From positions 47,140-111,139 of the forward strand of contig NZ_JAJNQN010000012.1 in the NCBI RefSeq assembly GCF_022227845.1: DNA of 64,000 nucleotides, read 5' to 3'. Source of the DNA: Ectothiorhodospira lacustris (GTDB taxonomy: Bacteria; Pseudomonadota; Gammaproteobacteria; Ectothiorhodospirales; Ectothiorhodospiraceae). The notes under the pieces are model-generated. The model had not been told where the DNA came from and made no database searches. It saw only the letters and a list, made by a program, of their open reading frames with translations. Numbering within the stretch: position 1 is the stretch's first letter; each line of letters begins with the position of its first letter. The translations under genes were made by a program, and so were the position numbers. Of this stretch, positions 53,714-63,965 are shown piece after piece.

Positions 53714-54370
53714 TCAGCGAAGGGATATCTGCTGCCAGCCCCGATTCCTGGCCGTGACGGTGAGCTTCTCGTCACCGTCCACCACCACCGGATTGTCGAC
53801 TCGCTCCAGCAGCGGCAGGTCATTGTGGGAGTCGCTGTAGAACCAGCTCCCTTGCAGTCCCATGCCGGGCCGCTGCGCCAGCCATTGTTCCAGGCGTCTC
53901 ACCTTGCCGCCCTGGAAGCAGGGTATCCCTTCCAGTTCTCCTGTATAGGCGCCGTCGCGGAATTCCGGTTCCGTAGCCAGCAGATTGTCCACCCCCAGGG
54001 CCTCGGCGATGGGCTGGGTGACGAAGCGGTTGGTGGCGGTGATGATCAGCAGGGTGTCACCAGCCTCCCTGTGCCGGTCCAGGACCTCCTCTGCGCGGGG
54101 AGCGATCAGGGCGTTGATCCGGGTTTCCATGAATTCCTCGCGCCAGGCCAGCAGGTCCTCCAGGGTATTGGCCGCCAGCGGCGAGAAGGAGAAACGGCAG
54201 AATGCCAGGATATCCAGGGTGCCGGCCTTGTAAGCTTCAAGGAACTCCAGGTTGCGGGCCTGATACACATCGGCGTCTACGATCCCCCGATCCACGAGGA
54301 AACGCCCCCACTCGTAATCGCTGTCTCCTGCCAGGAGGGTGTTGTCCAGGTCGAACAGGGCAAGGCTCAC
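53714..54370 (-). CDS. HAD-IB family phosphatase (SerB-like)
   Basis: A 218-residue phosphatase of the HAD superfamily. The nucleophile motif I is LALFDLDNTLLAGDSDYEWG (DxDNT), motif II is TLLIITATNRF, and motif IV is WFYSDSHNDLPLLERV with its two Asp residues. The layout is that of HAD-IB enzymes related to phosphoserine phosphatase and CicA. It often sits beside rppH, as here. The substrate is undetermined. Confidence 0.9.
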   Translation of the reverse strand: MSLALFDLDNTLLAGDSDYEWGRFLVDRGIVDADVYQARNLEFLEAYKAGTLDILAFCRFSFSPLAANTLEDLLAWREEFMETRINALIAPRAEEVLDRHREAGDTLLIITATNRFVTQPIAEALGVDNLLATEPEFRDGAYTGELEGIPCFQGGKVRRLEQWLAQRPGMGLQGSWFYSDSHNDLPLLERVDNPVVVDGDEKLTVTARNRGWQQISLR

Positions 54371-54530
54371 TGCGTGTCTCCTCTATCATCGCTTGCTTGA
54401 ATCGTGACATTCTACTCAGCACGGTCGGGTCAAGGCCATCATGCCTGAAGCTTGCCCTGGAGCATTTGCCGATCGGCTCCGCTTGTGAAAAAATGCAATT
54501 CACAGACCAGCTTCCAAGTGACCTCGTTAA

Positions 54531-55055
54531 GTGATTGATTGTGATGGCTATAGGCCCAACGTCGGTATCATCCTGTGCAATCGGGACCGACGCCTGTTCT
54601 GGGCCAAGCGCATCGGGCAGCAGGCCTGGCAGTTTCCTCAGGGGGGGATCCGAAGGGATGAGTCGCCGACGGAGGCCATGTACCGCGAACTGGCGGAAGA
54701 GACCGGCCTTGAGCCTGCCGATGTGGAAGTCGTCGGCTACACCCAGGACTGGTTGCGCTACCGTCTGCCCAAGCATCTGATCCGGCGTCGGCCGGGGCCT
54801 CTGTGCATTGGTCAGAAACAGGTCTGGTTTCTGGTGCGGCTGGTGGGGGATGACGGTCGTGTCCGTCTGGACGCCGCGCCTCATCCGGAGTTTGATGCCT
54901 GGCGCTGGGTGGATTACTGGTACCCCATGCGTGAGGTGGTCTTCTTCAAGCGTCACGTGTACCGCCAGGCCCTGCGGGAGCTGGCACCGTTACTGTTTCA
55001 GGAGGATGTGCCCTCCTATCCTGCCGAGCGGCGCTACCGCCCCCGCCGGCTCTGA
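54531..55055 (+). CDS. rppH: RNA pyrophosphohydrolase (Nudix)
   Basis: A 174-residue enzyme that removes pyrophosphate from mRNA 5' ends and so triggers RNase E decay. The Nudix box is intact as [20 protein letters not shown] followed by [36 protein letters not shown] is the RppH-specific N-terminus, and the C-terminal half ([29 protein letters not shown]) is also typical. The start is a GTG at 54531. The gene precedes ptsP, the usual rppH-ptsP order. Confidence 0.96.
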   Translation: MIDCDGYRPNVGIILCNRDRRLFWAKRIGQQAWQFPQGGIRRDESPTEAMYRELAEETGLEPADVEVVGYTQDWLRYRLPKHLIRRRPGPLCIGQKQVWFLVRLVGDDGRVRLDAAPHPEFDAWRWVDYWYPMREVVFFKRHVYRQALRELAPLLFQEDVPSYPAERRYRPRRL

Positions 55056-55102
55056 GTCACCCGGGCCGCGGCGGCGGTCCCCTCTACCGGCAACCCTATC
55101 CC

Positions 55103-57370
55103 ATGCTCCATGTTCTCAGACGCATCGTTCTGGAGGTAAGCGCCGCCGACAATCTGACGTCGGCCCTGGGCATCATCGTCCGACGCGTCAAGCAGGAACT
55201 GGATATCGATGTCTGTTCCGTCTATCTGAGCGAACCCGGGGGGCAGCGGCTGCTGCTGATGGCCTCCGAGGGCCTCAATCCCGATTCCGTCGGTCAGGTG
55301 GAAATGTCCGCCGGCGAAGGTTTGGTGGGCCTGGTGGCGGAGCGGGCGGAGCCGGTCAACCTGGAGAACGCCCCCGACCACCCTCGCTTCAAGTATTTCC
55401 CCGAAACCGGTGAGGAACGTTATCACGCCTTCCTGGGCGTACCTATCGTGCACAATCGGCGCATGCTTGGGGTGCTGGTGGTGCAGCAACGGGAGCGTCG
55501 GCGCTTCGATGATGAGCATGTGGCCTTTCTCATCACTCTGGCGGCTCAGCTGGCCGGTGCCATCAGTCATGCGGAGCTGATCGGCGAGGTGGGGCGGCGG
55601 CGGGAGCGCCCGGCCCAGGAAAACCTGCAGATCACCGGCATTCCCGGTGCCGCCGGCGTAGCGGTGGGCCAGGGGGTAGTGGCCTATGCCCTGGCTGACC
55701 TGGATTCCGTGCCCGATCGCGATGCGGAGAATGTCCACGAGGAAGAGCAGATCTTTCGCGAGGCGGTGCGAGCGGTTCAGGATGAGCTCAACGAGATCAA
55801 GCGCCGCATGCAGGACATCTTACCGACAGAGGAGCTGTTGCTGTTTGATGCCTACGTGATGATGCTGGGCAGCGATAGCCTGGTGAACGGCACGGTAGAG
55901 CGCATCCGGGCGGGAAGCTGGGCGCCTTCCGCCCTGAGGGACACCGTGCGGGAGAGTACCCGGGCCTTTGAAGAAATGGATGATCCTTATCTGAGCGAGC
56001 GGGCCACCGATGTGCGGGATATCGCCCGGCGTATCCTCATGCGCCTGCAGTCCCATGTGCGTGGTCCTGAAGATTTCCCCGAACGCACCATCCTGCTGGG
56101 GGAGGACGTGACCGCCACCCAGCTGGCCGAGGTGCCGGCGGACCGTCTGGCCGGGGTAGTGTCGTCCAAGGGTACTGGCTCATCCCATGTGGCGATCCTG
56201 GCCCGGGCCATGGGGGTCCCGGCCGTGATGGGTGTGTCCGATCTGCCGGTGGGGCGGCTGGAAGGCCGTGAGATCGTGGTGGATGGCTACCGGGGCAGTC
56301 TCTACATTCAGCCCAGCCCCGAGTTGCTGGAGCAGTTCAAGCATCTGCAGGAAGAGGAGCAGGAGCTGGCGGACGGCCTGCGGACCCTGGCCCAGGAGCC
56401 GGCAATCACCCAGGACGGTTGCGAGGTGCCGGTGTATGCCAATAGCGGCCTGCTGGCGGATATCGCCCCGTCCATTCAGTCGGGTGCCGATGGTATCGGC
56501 CTCTATCGCACCGAAGTCCCCTTCATGATCCGGGACCGTTTCCCCGGGGAGGAGGAACAGACGGAGATCTACCGTGAGGTCCTGATGTCATTCAACCCGC
56601 GATCGGTAACGCTGCGGACTCTGGACGTGGGCGGGGACAAGGCCTTACCCTATTTCCCGGTGGTGGAAGACAACCCCTTTCTGGGCTGGCGAGGGATCCG
56701 CATCACCCTGGACCACCCGGAGATCTTTTTGACTCAGCTACGCGCCATGCTGCGCGCCAGTCAGGGGCTGAGCAATCTCCACATCCTGTTCCCCATGATC
56801 AGTTCCCTGGGCGAACTCAAGGATGCCCTGCAATTGTTGCAGCGGGCACGGGACGAGCTGCTGGATGAGCATTATGTGATTCCGGTGCCCCGGGTGGGGG
56901 TGATGGTCGAGGTCCCTTCAGCGGTCTATCTGTCGGAGGCCCTGGCGCGCAGGGTGGACTTCCTGTCCGTGGGCACCAATGACCTGGTCCAGTATCTGTT
57001 GGCGGTGGATCGCAACAATGCTCGGGTGGCGGATCTGTACAACGCCTTGCACCCGGCGGTACTGCACGCCCTGAGCCATGCCGCCCGGGGCGCTCATCAG
57101 GCCGGCAAGCCCATCAGTGTCTGCGGGGAGATGGCCGCTGATCCGGCTTCGGTGATCCTGCTGCTGGGCATGGAGATTGATGCCCTCAGTGTGAACGTGG
57201 CCTCCTTGTCGCGGGTGAAGTGGGTGATTCGCAGCTTCTCCCGGGCGCGCGCCCGGGAGCTGCTGACTCAGTGCATGACCATGGAGGAGCCGGCGGCCAT
57301 CCGTGCCCTGCTCAACAACGCCCTGGTCCAGGCCGGACTGGGTGGATTGGTGCGGGCCGGCAAGACCTGA
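55103..57370 (+). CDS. ptsP: Nitrogen-type PTS enzyme I with GAF domain (EI-Ntr)
   Basis: A 755-residue phosphotransferase starting the regulatory PTS-Ntr cascade from phosphoenolpyruvate. An N-terminal GAF domain (about 1-160) precedes the PTS-EI domains. The phosphorylated histidine is His362 in SSKGTGSSHVAILARAMG. GLYRTEVPFMIRDRFP and VDFLSVGTNDLVQYLLAVDRNN are PEP-binding motifs, and PISVCGEMAAD contains the catalytic Cys. The order rppH-ptsP and a 48-base gap suggest one transcript. GAF domains in EI-Ntr sense glutamine or 2-oxoglutarate. Confidence 0.96.
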   Translation: MLHVLRRIVLEVSAADNLTSALGIIVRRVKQELDIDVCSVYLSEPGGQRLLLMASEGLNPDSVGQVEMSAGEGLVGLVAERAEPVNLENAPDHPRFKYFPETGEERYHAFLGVPIVHNRRMLGVLVVQQRERRRFDDEHVAFLITLAAQLAGAISHAELIGEVGRRRERPAQENLQITGIPGAAGVAVGQGVVAYALADLDSVPDRDAENVHEEEQIFREAVRAVQDELNEIKRRMQDILPTEELLLFDAYVMMLGSDSLVNGTVERIRAGSWAPSALRDTVRESTRAFEEMDDPYLSERATDVRDIARRILMRLQSHVRGPEDFPERTILLGEDVTATQLAEVPADRLAGVVSSKGTGSSHVAILARAMGVPAVMGVSDLPVGRLEGREIVVDGYRGSLYIQPSPELLEQFKHLQEEEQELADGLRTLAQEPAITQDGCEVPVYANSGLLADIAPSIQSGADGIGLYRTEVPFMIRDRFPGEEEQTEIYREVLMSFNPRSVTLRTLDVGGDKALPYFPVVEDNPFLGWRGIRITLDHPEIFLTQLRAMLRASQGLSNLHILFPMISSLGELKDALQLLQRARDELLDEHYVIPVPRVGVMVEVPSAVYLSEALARRVDFLSVGTNDLVQYLLAVDRNNARVADLYNALHPAVLHALSHAARGAHQAGKPISVCGEMAADPASVILLLGMEIDALSVNVASLSRVKWVIRSFSRARARELLTQCMTMEEPAAIRALLNNALVQAGLGGLVRAGKT

Positions 57371-57403
57371 TATTCAGCCCGTCTTACCGCAATCCGCCAT
57401 CAC

Positions 57404-57907
57404 CTACAGCCACCGGGAGAGATGGCGTTCCACCTGCTGCCAGTCCATCTCTCCCACCTTTTGGTAGACGATCCGTCCGTTGGGGGCGATCAGGAAGGAG
57501 GTGGGGGTCAGGCGCACGTTGCCGAAGGCCTCGGCGACCTCGCCGGTGGTGTCCAGTCCCACGGTGTAGTTGATACTTCTTCTCCGGGCCATCTCCGCCA
57601 CTTGCTCCGGCGGGTCGTAGGCCATGGCCACGCCGATTACCTTCAGGCCGCGCTCATGGTAGCGATCGTGGATATCCCGTAAATGGGGGATTTCCTGCAC
57701 GCAGCTGATGCAGGTGGTGGCCCAGAAGGTGAGAAGTACCGGACGGCCTTCCAGTGAGGCCAGGTCCACCTGGGACTGATCCAGGGTTTGTACCGCCACC
57801 CTGGGCATGGGGCGCAGGCCTTCCGGGGCCAGCCACAGGGCAAGCAGCCCGCCCAGCAGCACCACCAGGAAGGCACCTATCAGCAGGTCTCTCTTGTTCA
57901 TTTTCAT
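57404..57907 (-). CDS. TlpA-like thiol:disulfide oxidoreductase, membrane anchored
   Basis: A 167-residue protein. One N-terminal helix (LLIGAFLVVLLGGLLALWLAP) anchors a periplasmic thioredoxin domain with the active site FWATTCISCVQEIP (CISC) and the cis-Pro region LTPTSFLIAPNGRIV. ATGs at 57907 and 57901 are both possible. Members of this type reduce apo-cytochrome or copper-site cysteines. It converges on ptsP with a 33-base gap and is divergent from argC. Confidence 0.88.
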   Translation of the reverse strand: MKMNKRDLLIGAFLVVLLGGLLALWLAPEGLRPMPRVAVQTLDQSQVDLASLEGRPVLLTFWATTCISCVQEIPHLRDIHDRYHERGLKVIGVAMAYDPPEQVAEMARRRSINYTVGLDTTGEVAEAFGNVRLTPTSFLIAPNGRIVYQKVGEMDWQQVERHLSRWL

Positions 57908-58006
57908 CAGCCGTGTCCGTGTTGCAAAGGGCAGGGGCCGTATCTTAATCGCCCACGGCGCTGCACGGCCATATTCGATCTTAAACCGGTGGTCATGGGC
58001 ATGTAT

Positions 58007-58034
58007 GATGATCCCCCTGGGCGGGGGTATCATC
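58007..58034. promoter_or_regulatory. Imperfect inverted repeat upstream of argC
   Basis: GATGATCCCCC and GGGGGTATCATC flank TGGGC, with a single-base bulge. It lies about 40 bases before the argC start in a 165-base divergent region and could be a 5'-UTR hairpin or an operator. I cannot match it to an ArgR box. Confidence 0.3.
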
Positions 58035-58072
58035 CCCTGGACCGAGTGTTTCATAGCTGAGCGGGAGATCAT

Positions 58073-59107
58073 GTGGTGATAAGGGCAGGCATTGTCGGGG
58101 CCACCGGGTATACGGGTGTTGAATTGTTGCGGCTGTTGCTGGCCCACCCGAAGGTGGAGCCGGCGGTGGTCACCTCCCGCGGCAATGCCGGCGAGCCGCT
58201 GGAATCCCTGTTCCCGAACCTGCGGGGGCAGGGGCCGCTGGTGTTTCAGGAACCCGATCCGGGCGCCTTGGGCGAGTGCGATGTGGTTTTCTTTGCCACC
58301 CCCCACGGCGTGGCTCATGCCATGGCCGGTGAGCTGCTGGCCCGGGGCACCCGTGTCATCGATCTGTCCGCCGATTTCCGTCTCAAGGACCCGCGGCTGT
58401 GGAGCCGGTGGTACGAGCAGCCCCATGGGGCGCCCGAACTGCTGGATGAAGCGGTCTATGGGTTGCCTGAGCTCAACCGTGAGCGAATTCCCCAAGCCCG
58501 TCTGATCGCCGTGCCCGGTTGCTATCCCACCGCCGTCACCCTGGGGTTCCTGCCCCTGTTGGAGCAGGGCGTGGTGGACCTCGACCGGTTGGTGGCCGAT
58601 GCCAAGTCCGGCGTCAGCGGCGCCGGGCGCAAGGCCCAGGTGGGTTCGCTGCTGTGTGAGGCTGCCGAGAACTTCAAGGCCTATGCCGTGCCGGGGCACC
58701 GGCATTTGCCGGAGATTCTGCAGACTCTGTCCGCGGTGGCCGGGCAACCGCCTGGGCTGACTTTCGTACCCCATCTGGTGCCTATGATCCGCGGCATTCT
58801 GGCCACCCTCTATGCCACGCTGACCCATCCCGATGCGGATCTGCAGGCCCTGTATGAACAGCGCTATGCCGACGAACCCTGCGTGGATGTGCTGCCCGCC
58901 GGCGGCCACCCGGAGACCCGGAGTGTCCGCGGGACCAATCTGTGCCGTCTGGCGGTGCACCGGCCCGGCGGCGGCGATACGGTTGTTGTGCTTTCCGCCA
59001 TCGACAATCTGGTCAAGGGTGCCTCCGGGCAGGCGGTGCAGAACATGAATCTGATGTTCGGACTGCCGGAGGCGCTCGGGTTGGAATCCATCGCTGTGCT
59101 GCCCTGA
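58073..59107 (+). CDS. argC: N-acetyl-gamma-glutamyl-phosphate reductase
   Basis: A 344-residue NADPH enzyme of arginine synthesis. [18 protein letters not shown] binds the cofactor, the catalytic Cys is in [16 protein letters not shown], and [11 protein letters not shown] carries the conserved His. [15 protein letters not shown] is the C-terminal signature. The start is one of two consecutive GTGs (58073, 58076) after GGGAG. It is followed four bases later by the DUF6776-like gene. No other arg genes are in the window. Confidence 0.97.
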   Translation: MVIRAGIVGATGYTGVELLRLLLAHPKVEPAVVTSRGNAGEPLESLFPNLRGQGPLVFQEPDPGALGECDVVFFATPHGVAHAMAGELLARGTRVIDLSADFRLKDPRLWSRWYEQPHGAPELLDEAVYGLPELNRERIPQARLIAVPGCYPTAVTLGFLPLLEQGVVDLDRLVADAKSGVSGAGRKAQVGSLLCEAAENFKAYAVPGHRHLPEILQTLSAVAGQPPGLTFVPHLVPMIRGILATLYATLTHPDADLQALYEQRYADEPCVDVLPAGGHPETRSVRGTNLCRLAVHRPGGGDTVVVLSAIDNLVKGASGQAVQNMNLMFGLPEALGLESIAVLP

Positions 59108-59111
59108 CAGG

Positions 59112-59864
59112 ATGGTCAGGCGACGGGTTCATGCCGGGTATCACCACGCCGGCCAGTGGCGCCCCTGGCAGCTGTTCCTGGTGGCAGTGACGCTGTTGGG
59201 GGGCCTGCTGCTTGCCGGGTGGCAGAGTTATCGGCTGGGCTATGATCACGGCCTTTTGTATGGGCAGGACACTGATCTGCAGATCGCGGAACTGGGCCCC
59301 CGTTACAAGGATCTCGAAACCGCCCACCGTCGGCTCAGGCAGCGTCATGCGGCTCTGGAACGAGATCTCATGATCGAACGGGAGGCTTCAGCGCGGGTCC
59401 GCTCGTCGATCCATGAAATGGAGCAGCGTATTTACCACCTGACGGAGGAACTGGATTTCTACCGCAACATCATCTCACCCGAAGACCTGGAGCGGGGGTT
59501 GCATATCCAGCGGGTGCGGCTGGAACCCGACCCGGAACATCACGGCCATTACTTCTACCAGGTGGTGCTGACCCAGGTGCAGGGCAGTCAGGTGGTGGAG
59601 GGTATCCTTCGGTTGGGGCTGGAAGGGCGTAATGCCGGTGAGCAGGTGCGTTATGACCACGCGGCCATTTCCCCGGATCAGGCCCGGGGCCGGGGATTTT
59701 CCTTCCGCTATTTTCAGGTGCTCGACGGGCGTCTGGTGCTCCCTGAGCATCTGCTGCCGGAACGGTTGATCATCCAGGCCGAGCCCGGTGGCGGCGGGCT
59801 TCGCGCCACGGAGCAGTCCCTGCCGTGGCAATCCCTTTTCAATCTCAGTGGAGGCAGTCCCTGA
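59112..59864 (+). CDS. Inner-membrane coiled-coil protein (DUF6776-like)
   Basis: A 250-residue protein. A single helix (LFLVAVTLLGGLLLAGWQSY, about 21-40) is followed by a coiled coil at about 55-120 (LETAHRRLRQRHAALERDLM, RSSIHEMEQRIYHLTEELDF). A globular C-terminal domain includes YFYQVVLTQVQGSQVVEGIL and FSFRYFQVLDGRLVLPE. The arrangement resembles the DUF6776 proteins that precede bactofilins. Its TGA shares a base with the bactofilin ATG (TGATG), which suggests a joint role at the cell envelope. Confidence 0.72.
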   Translation: MVRRRVHAGYHHAGQWRPWQLFLVAVTLLGGLLLAGWQSYRLGYDHGLLYGQDTDLQIAELGPRYKDLETAHRRLRQRHAALERDLMIEREASARVRSSIHEMEQRIYHLTEELDFYRNIISPEDLERGLHIQRVRLEPDPEHHGHYFYQVVLTQVQGSQVVEGILRLGLEGRNAGEQVRYDHAAISPDQARGRGFSFRYFQVLDGRLVLPEHLLPERLIIQAEPGGGGLRATEQSLPWQSLFNLSGGSP

Positions 59865-60352
59865 TGTGGTCCCGTCGTAAGAAGCTCAAGGCGGCCCGGG
59901 TGGATACCATCGTGGGTCGTAACACGGTCATCACCGGTGACGTGAAATTTTCCGGTGGCCTGCACCTGGAGGGTACGGTCCGGGGCAATCTGCTGGCCGA
60001 TGATGAGGGGCAGGAGTCCATTCTGGTGCTTAACCAGGGTGCCTTGGTGGAAGGGGATGTCAGGGTCCCTCGGGTGATCATCAATGGTTCCGTGGAAGGG
60101 GATGTGCATGCCTCCGTGCATGTGGAACTGGCTCCCCATGCACGGATTCGCGGCAATCTGCATTACACTCTGATCGAGATGGCCGCCGGCGCCGAGGTCA
60201 ATGGCAGTCTGGTCAGGCGGTCCGATGAGCCCATGCGGCTGGAACATCTGGATGTGCCGGCAGAGAAGGCACGGCACGATGTCGGCAGGAAGGGCATTGA
60301 TGAGGCCGAACCCAAGACCAGGCTGCCGAGTACCGCAACCAAGGATTCTTGA
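59864..60352 (+). CDS. Bactofilin (polymer-forming cytoskeletal protein)
   Basis: A 162-residue protein with a central right-handed beta-helix: KFSGGLHLEGTVRGNLLADD, ILVLNQGALVEGDVRVPRVIINGSVEGDVHASVHVEL and RGNLHYTLIEMAAGAEVNGSLVR. The repeated G-x-V/L-x-G-D/N steps are the bactofilin signature, with short unstructured ends. Bactofilins self-assemble into filaments at membranes and position cell-wall enzymes. It is coupled to the coiled-coil membrane protein and followed by erpA. Confidence 0.93.
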   Translation: MWSRRKKLKAARVDTIVGRNTVITGDVKFSGGLHLEGTVRGNLLADDEGQESILVLNQGALVEGDVRVPRVIINGSVEGDVHASVHVELAPHARIRGNLHYTLIEMAAGAEVNGSLVRRSDEPMRLEHLDVPAEKARHDVGRKGIDEAEPKTRLPSTATKDS

Positions 60353-60376
60353 CCATTTCCGTAAGCCAATGATAGC
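60349..60376 (+). promoter_or_regulatory. Possible sigma-70 promoter for erpA
   Basis: TTGACC at 60349-60354 and GATAGC at 60371-60376 with a 16-base spacer sit at the end of the bactofilin gene. The expected start leaves about 50 bases of leader before the erpA ATG. Confidence 0.45.
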
Positions 60377-60431
60377 GTAGCGTGATCGCCCACTCCGGGC
60401 ACGAGACAGCGACCATGGAGAAGCAGACAAA

Positions 60432-60794
60432 ATGAGCGCAACCGAAACCAGCACCGATGCCATGCCCAGCCCGCTGGTGTTCACCGATTCCGCGGCCGCC
60501 AAGGTGAAGTCCCTGATTGATGAGGAAAACAATCCTGAGCTGAAGCTGCGCGTCTTTGTCAGCGGCGGCGGTTGTTCCGGGTTTCAGTACGGTTTCACCT
60601 TCGATGAAGAAGTCAACGAAGGTGACACCGCGGTGGAGAAGGCGGGGGTGACCCTGCTCATCGACCCGATGAGCTTCCAGTACCTGATGGGGGCCGAGAT
60701 CGACTACACGGAGAGCCTGGAAGGGGCTCAGTTCGTGATCCGTAACCCCAATGCCACTACGACCTGTGGTTGTGGGTCTTCATTCTCTGTCTGA
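60432..60794 (+). CDS. erpA: Iron-sulfur cluster insertion protein ErpA
   Basis: A 120-residue A-type carrier. The three cluster cysteines are in [13 protein letters not shown] and [32 protein letters not shown] and the [28 protein letters not shown] core match ErpA. The N-terminus has about 15 extra residues. It delivers [4Fe-4S] clusters to targets such as IspG. A likely own promoter lies inside the end of the bactofilin gene. Confidence 0.95.
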   Translation: MSATETSTDAMPSPLVFTDSAAAKVKSLIDEENNPELKLRVFVSGGGCSGFQYGFTFDEEVNEGDTAVEKAGVTLLIDPMSFQYLMGAEIDYTESLEGAQFVIRNPNATTTCGCGSSFSV

Positions 60795-60807
60795 CGGGAT
60801 TGTCGGC

Positions 60808-61470
60808 ATGAATCTCTCCCGGCTGGTTGCCCTGATCCGTTTCGGTTGGTACCGCATGATGGCCCAATTGGGTCATGACACCGGCCGTTTCAATGTCGGT
60901 TACATGTATGCCAGGGGGCAGGGCGTCCGTCAGGATGATGCCGAGGCGATCCGCTGGTACCGGATGGCGGCCGAGAACGGTGATCTGAATGCCCAGGGCA
61001 ACCTGGCCCTGATGTACGTCCATGGTCGGGGTGTCGACAAGGATGAGGCCCAAGCCATGCACTGGTACCGCCTCGCCGCGGAGCAGGGCAGTACCAGTGC
61101 CCAGTGCAACCTGGCCTACCTGTATCTGCACGGCATTGGTGCGGACCAGGACGAGGTTCGGGCCGCCCACTGGTACCGGGTGGCGGCAGATCTGGAAAAT
61201 CCTTCGGCCCAGTCCAATCTGGGGGTGCTCCACGCCAATGGTCGGGGCGTTTCGCAGGACATGGTCCAGGCCTACATGTGGACGCAACTGGCCGCGTTTC
61301 AGGGTTATGCCCAGGCCGAGGAGAATCTCAAGCAGTATGCCGCCGAGATGACACCGGAACAGGTCGACAGGGCTCTCCGGCTGGCCCGGGACTGGGATGC
61401 CGAAGCCTCTTCGGCACAGGCCCGATCGATGGTCGCAGATCGGATGGTAGAGCCGGCCCGGGAGGCCTGA
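60808..61470 (+). CDS. Sel1-repeat protein
   Basis: A 220-residue solenoid. Four Sel1-like repeats run from about residue 25 to 170 (FNVGYMYARGQGVRQDDAEA, LALMYVHGRGVDKDEAQAMH, LAYLYLHGIGADQDEVRAAH, LGVLHANGRGVSQDMVQAYM). There is no signal peptide, so it is cytoplasmic or membrane-peripheral. The ATG at 60808 is 13 bases after erpA. Sel1 proteins act as scaffolds; a partner is not evident. It converges on anmK. Confidence 0.9.
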   Translation: MNLSRLVALIRFGWYRMMAQLGHDTGRFNVGYMYARGQGVRQDDAEAIRWYRMAAENGDLNAQGNLALMYVHGRGVDKDEAQAMHWYRLAAEQGSTSAQCNLAYLYLHGIGADQDEVRAAHWYRVAADLENPSAQSNLGVLHANGRGVSQDMVQAYMWTQLAAFQGYAQAEENLKQYAAEMTPEQVDRALRLARDWDAEASSAQARSMVADRMVEPAREA

Positions 61471-61497
61471 TCCTCCCGGCGGGATGCCGCCCCCCGG

Positions 61498-62610
61498 TCA
61501 CGGGGCATGAATCCCCCCCAGTATCACGGCCCTGGATGCCCCCGTCACCGCGGGCAGATTCCCCGTTCTTCCCTGCATGCGTTCCCTGGCCAGCCAGGCA
61601 AAGGCCATGGCCTCCACCCAGTCCGGGTCCAGCCCATGGCGGCTGGACGGCTCCACGATGCAACCCGTCAGCAGTGTTTGTAGGCGAGCCAGTAGGGCGC
61701 CGTTGTGTACGCCGCCGCCGCAGACAATCACCCGGTCGGTTCCGGGGGCATGGGTCTCGATGGCCCGCACGACGCTCCCGGCCGTGAATTCCAGTAGAGT
61801 GCGTTGCACGTCCACTGCCGACACCCCTGAGCAGGCCGCCAGATGGGCCTGCAGCCAGGCCGGGCTGAAGTATTCCGTTCCCGTGCTTTTGGGCGGCGGC
61901 AGGCCCAGATAGGGGTCCGCCATCCAGCGCGTCAGCAGCGCTTCCACCACCTGTCCTGCCATAGCCCAGCGCCCATCCTCATCATGCTGTTCATGGCGAT
62001 GATGCCGAACCCAATGATCCATCAGTGTATTGGCGGGGCCGGTGTCAAAGCCTTGGGCGGGAGATTGGATCGAGGCCGGGAGGGAGGTGATATTGGCGAT
62101 TCCGCCCAGGTTCAGTATCACGCGGTTTTCCTCCGGATGGCGCAGCATGGCCTGATGAAAGGCCGGCACCAGTGGTGCGCCCTGGCCGCCGGCGGCCATG
62201 TCGGCGTTGCGGAAATCCGCCACCACAGTCAGGCCGGTGATCCGGGCGATTCGGGCCGGGCTGCCGATCTGCAAGCTAAAGGAGGGGCGCGCATCCGGAC
62301 GGTGGCGCACCGTCTGCCCATGGCTGCCGATGGCTGTGATGGTGGCGGCAGGGACCTGCGTTTGTGCCAGCAGGGACAGGGCCGCTTGGGCGAACAGGTC
62401 GCCGGTCAGGGCGTCCAGGCGCCCGTACTCATCCAGATCACCCCGCCAGTCCGGTGACGCCAGTCTTCTCAAGTCCTGTCTTAATGAGTCGGGAAATGGG
62501 TGCGCGATGGCCCCCAGGCATCGCAGCCCGTCGGCGTCGGATTCCACCAGGGCGGCGTCCACGGCATCCATGCTGGTGCCTGAGATCAGGCCGATGTAGC
62601 GTTCGGGCAT
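61498..62610 (-). CDS. anmK: Anhydro-N-acetylmuramic acid kinase
   Basis: A 370-residue ASKHA-fold kinase that converts 1,6-anhydro-MurNAc to MurNAc-6-phosphate in peptidoglycan recycling. Motifs are [20 protein letters not shown] at the N-terminus, [47 protein letters not shown] and [12 protein letters not shown]. The ATG at 62610 gives the standard start. It is divergent from tyrS, the frequent gammaproteobacterial anmK-tyrS neighbour pair. Confidence 0.96.
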   Translation of the reverse strand: MPERYIGLISGTSMDAVDAALVESDADGLRCLGAIAHPFPDSLRQDLRRLASPDWRGDLDEYGRLDALTGDLFAQAALSLLAQTQVPAATITAIGSHGQTVRHRPDARPSFSLQIGSPARIARITGLTVVADFRNADMAAGGQGAPLVPAFHQAMLRHPEENRVILNLGGIANITSLPASIQSPAQGFDTGPANTLMDHWVRHHRHEQHDEDGRWAMAGQVVEALLTRWMADPYLGLPPPKSTGTEYFSPAWLQAHLAACSGVSAVDVQRTLLEFTAGSVVRAIETHAPGTDRVIVCGGGVHNGALLARLQTLLTGCIVEPSSRHGLDPDWVEAMAFAWLARERMQGRTGNLPAVTGASRAVILGGIHAP

Positions 62611-62739
62611 GCAGGTTCTCGCAAAGGTCGTCAAAGGGTGGGGCCGTGTACCGGGCCGTTTCTTTGGTTATCATCGCCTTCCATCCCGATGTCAAATCGC
62701 CGCCCTTCATGCAAGCATCCAAGAGACAAGAGAAAGGAA

Positions 62740-63939
62740 ATGATTGAAGTTTCAGATCAGATTGAGCTTATTCGTCGTGGCTGTCATGAGCTGTTGTTGG
62801 AAGATGAGCTGCGGGAGAAGCTCAAGGCCGGACGGCCCCTGAAGATCAAGGCCGGTTTCGATCCCACGGCGCCGGATCTGCACCTAGGGCATACAGTGCT
62901 GCTGAACAAGTTGCGCCAGTTCCAGGATCTGGGGCATGAGGCCATCTTTCTGATCGGCGACTTCACCGGCATGATCGGTGACCCCAGCGGCAAGAACAGT
63001 ACCCGTCCTCCGCTCACTCCGGAGCAGGTGGCCGAGAATGCCCGTACCTATCAGGAGCAGATCTTCAAGATTCTAGATCCGGAACGCACCCGGGTCAGCT
63101 TCAATTCCACCTGGATGGGCAAGCTCACGGCTGTTGACATGATCCAGTTGGCGGCTCGCCATACCGTGGCGCGCATGCTGGAACGGGACGATTTCCACAA
63201 GCGCTATAGTTCGGGTCAGCCCATTGCCATCCACGAATTCCTTTACCCCCTGATCCAGGGCTATGACTCGGTGCAGCTGCAGTCCGATGTGGAACTGGGG
63301 GGAACCGATCAGAAGTTCAATCTTCTCATGGGGCGTGAACTGCAGAAGCAGTACGGGCAATCCCCGCAGGTGGTGCTGACCATGCCCATTCTGGAAGGGA
63401 TGGATGGCGTGCAGAAGATGTCCAAGTCCCTGGGGAACTACATCGGTATCACCGAGGCACCCGAGGAGATGTTCGGCAAGATCATGTCCGTGTCCGACGC
63501 GCTCATGTGGCGTTATTTCGAACTGCTGTCCTTCCGGCCGATGACGGAGATCGAGGGTTTCCGCCGCGCCGTGGCCGAGGGCGCCAATCCCCGTGACATC
63601 AAGTTCCTGCTGGGCGAGGAGCTGGTGGGTCGGTTCCATGATGCGGCGGCGGCGGCCCGGGCAAAGCAGGCCTTTATCGAGCGTTTCCAAAAAGGGGCGA
63701 TGCCTGACGACATCGAGGCCGTTACGGTACAAAGTTCCGAAGGGGCGTTGCCGCTGGCGAACCTGCTCAAGGAAGCCGGCCTGGTGTCCAGTACCTCCGA
63801 GGCGATGCGCATGATCCGTCAGGGAGCGGTGCGGATCGACGGTGAGCGTGTGGACGATGCCGGCGTCCAGGTGCAGGCCGGCAGCGAAGCGGTTTACCAG
63901 GTGGGCAAGCGACGTTTTGCACGGGTGTCCCTGCGCTGA
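62740..63939 (+). CDS. tyrS: Tyrosyl-tRNA synthetase
   Basis: A 399-residue class I synthetase. The ATP motifs are [10 protein letters not shown] (HIGH-like) and [10 protein letters not shown] (KMSKS). The tyrosine-binding region is [25 protein letters not shown]. An S4 RNA-binding domain is at the C-terminus ([21 protein letters not shown]). It begins [19 protein letters not shown] after AAAGGAAA. This is the tyrS2-like long form rather than the short E. coli TyrS with AARA motif. Confidence 0.97.
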   Translation: MIEVSDQIELIRRGCHELLLEDELREKLKAGRPLKIKAGFDPTAPDLHLGHTVLLNKLRQFQDLGHEAIFLIGDFTGMIGDPSGKNSTRPPLTPEQVAENARTYQEQIFKILDPERTRVSFNSTWMGKLTAVDMIQLAARHTVARMLERDDFHKRYSSGQPIAIHEFLYPLIQGYDSVQLQSDVELGGTDQKFNLLMGRELQKQYGQSPQVVLTMPILEGMDGVQKMSKSLGNYIGITEAPEEMFGKIMSVSDALMWRYFELLSFRPMTEIEGFRRAVAEGANPRDIKFLLGEELVGRFHDAAAAARAKQAFIERFQKGAMPDDIEAVTVQSSEGALPLANLLKEAGLVSSTSEAMRMIRQGAVRIDGERVDDAGVQVQAGSEAVYQVGKRRFARVSLR

Positions 63940-63965
63940 CCTCATTTGGAGGAGGGGGCAATAAA

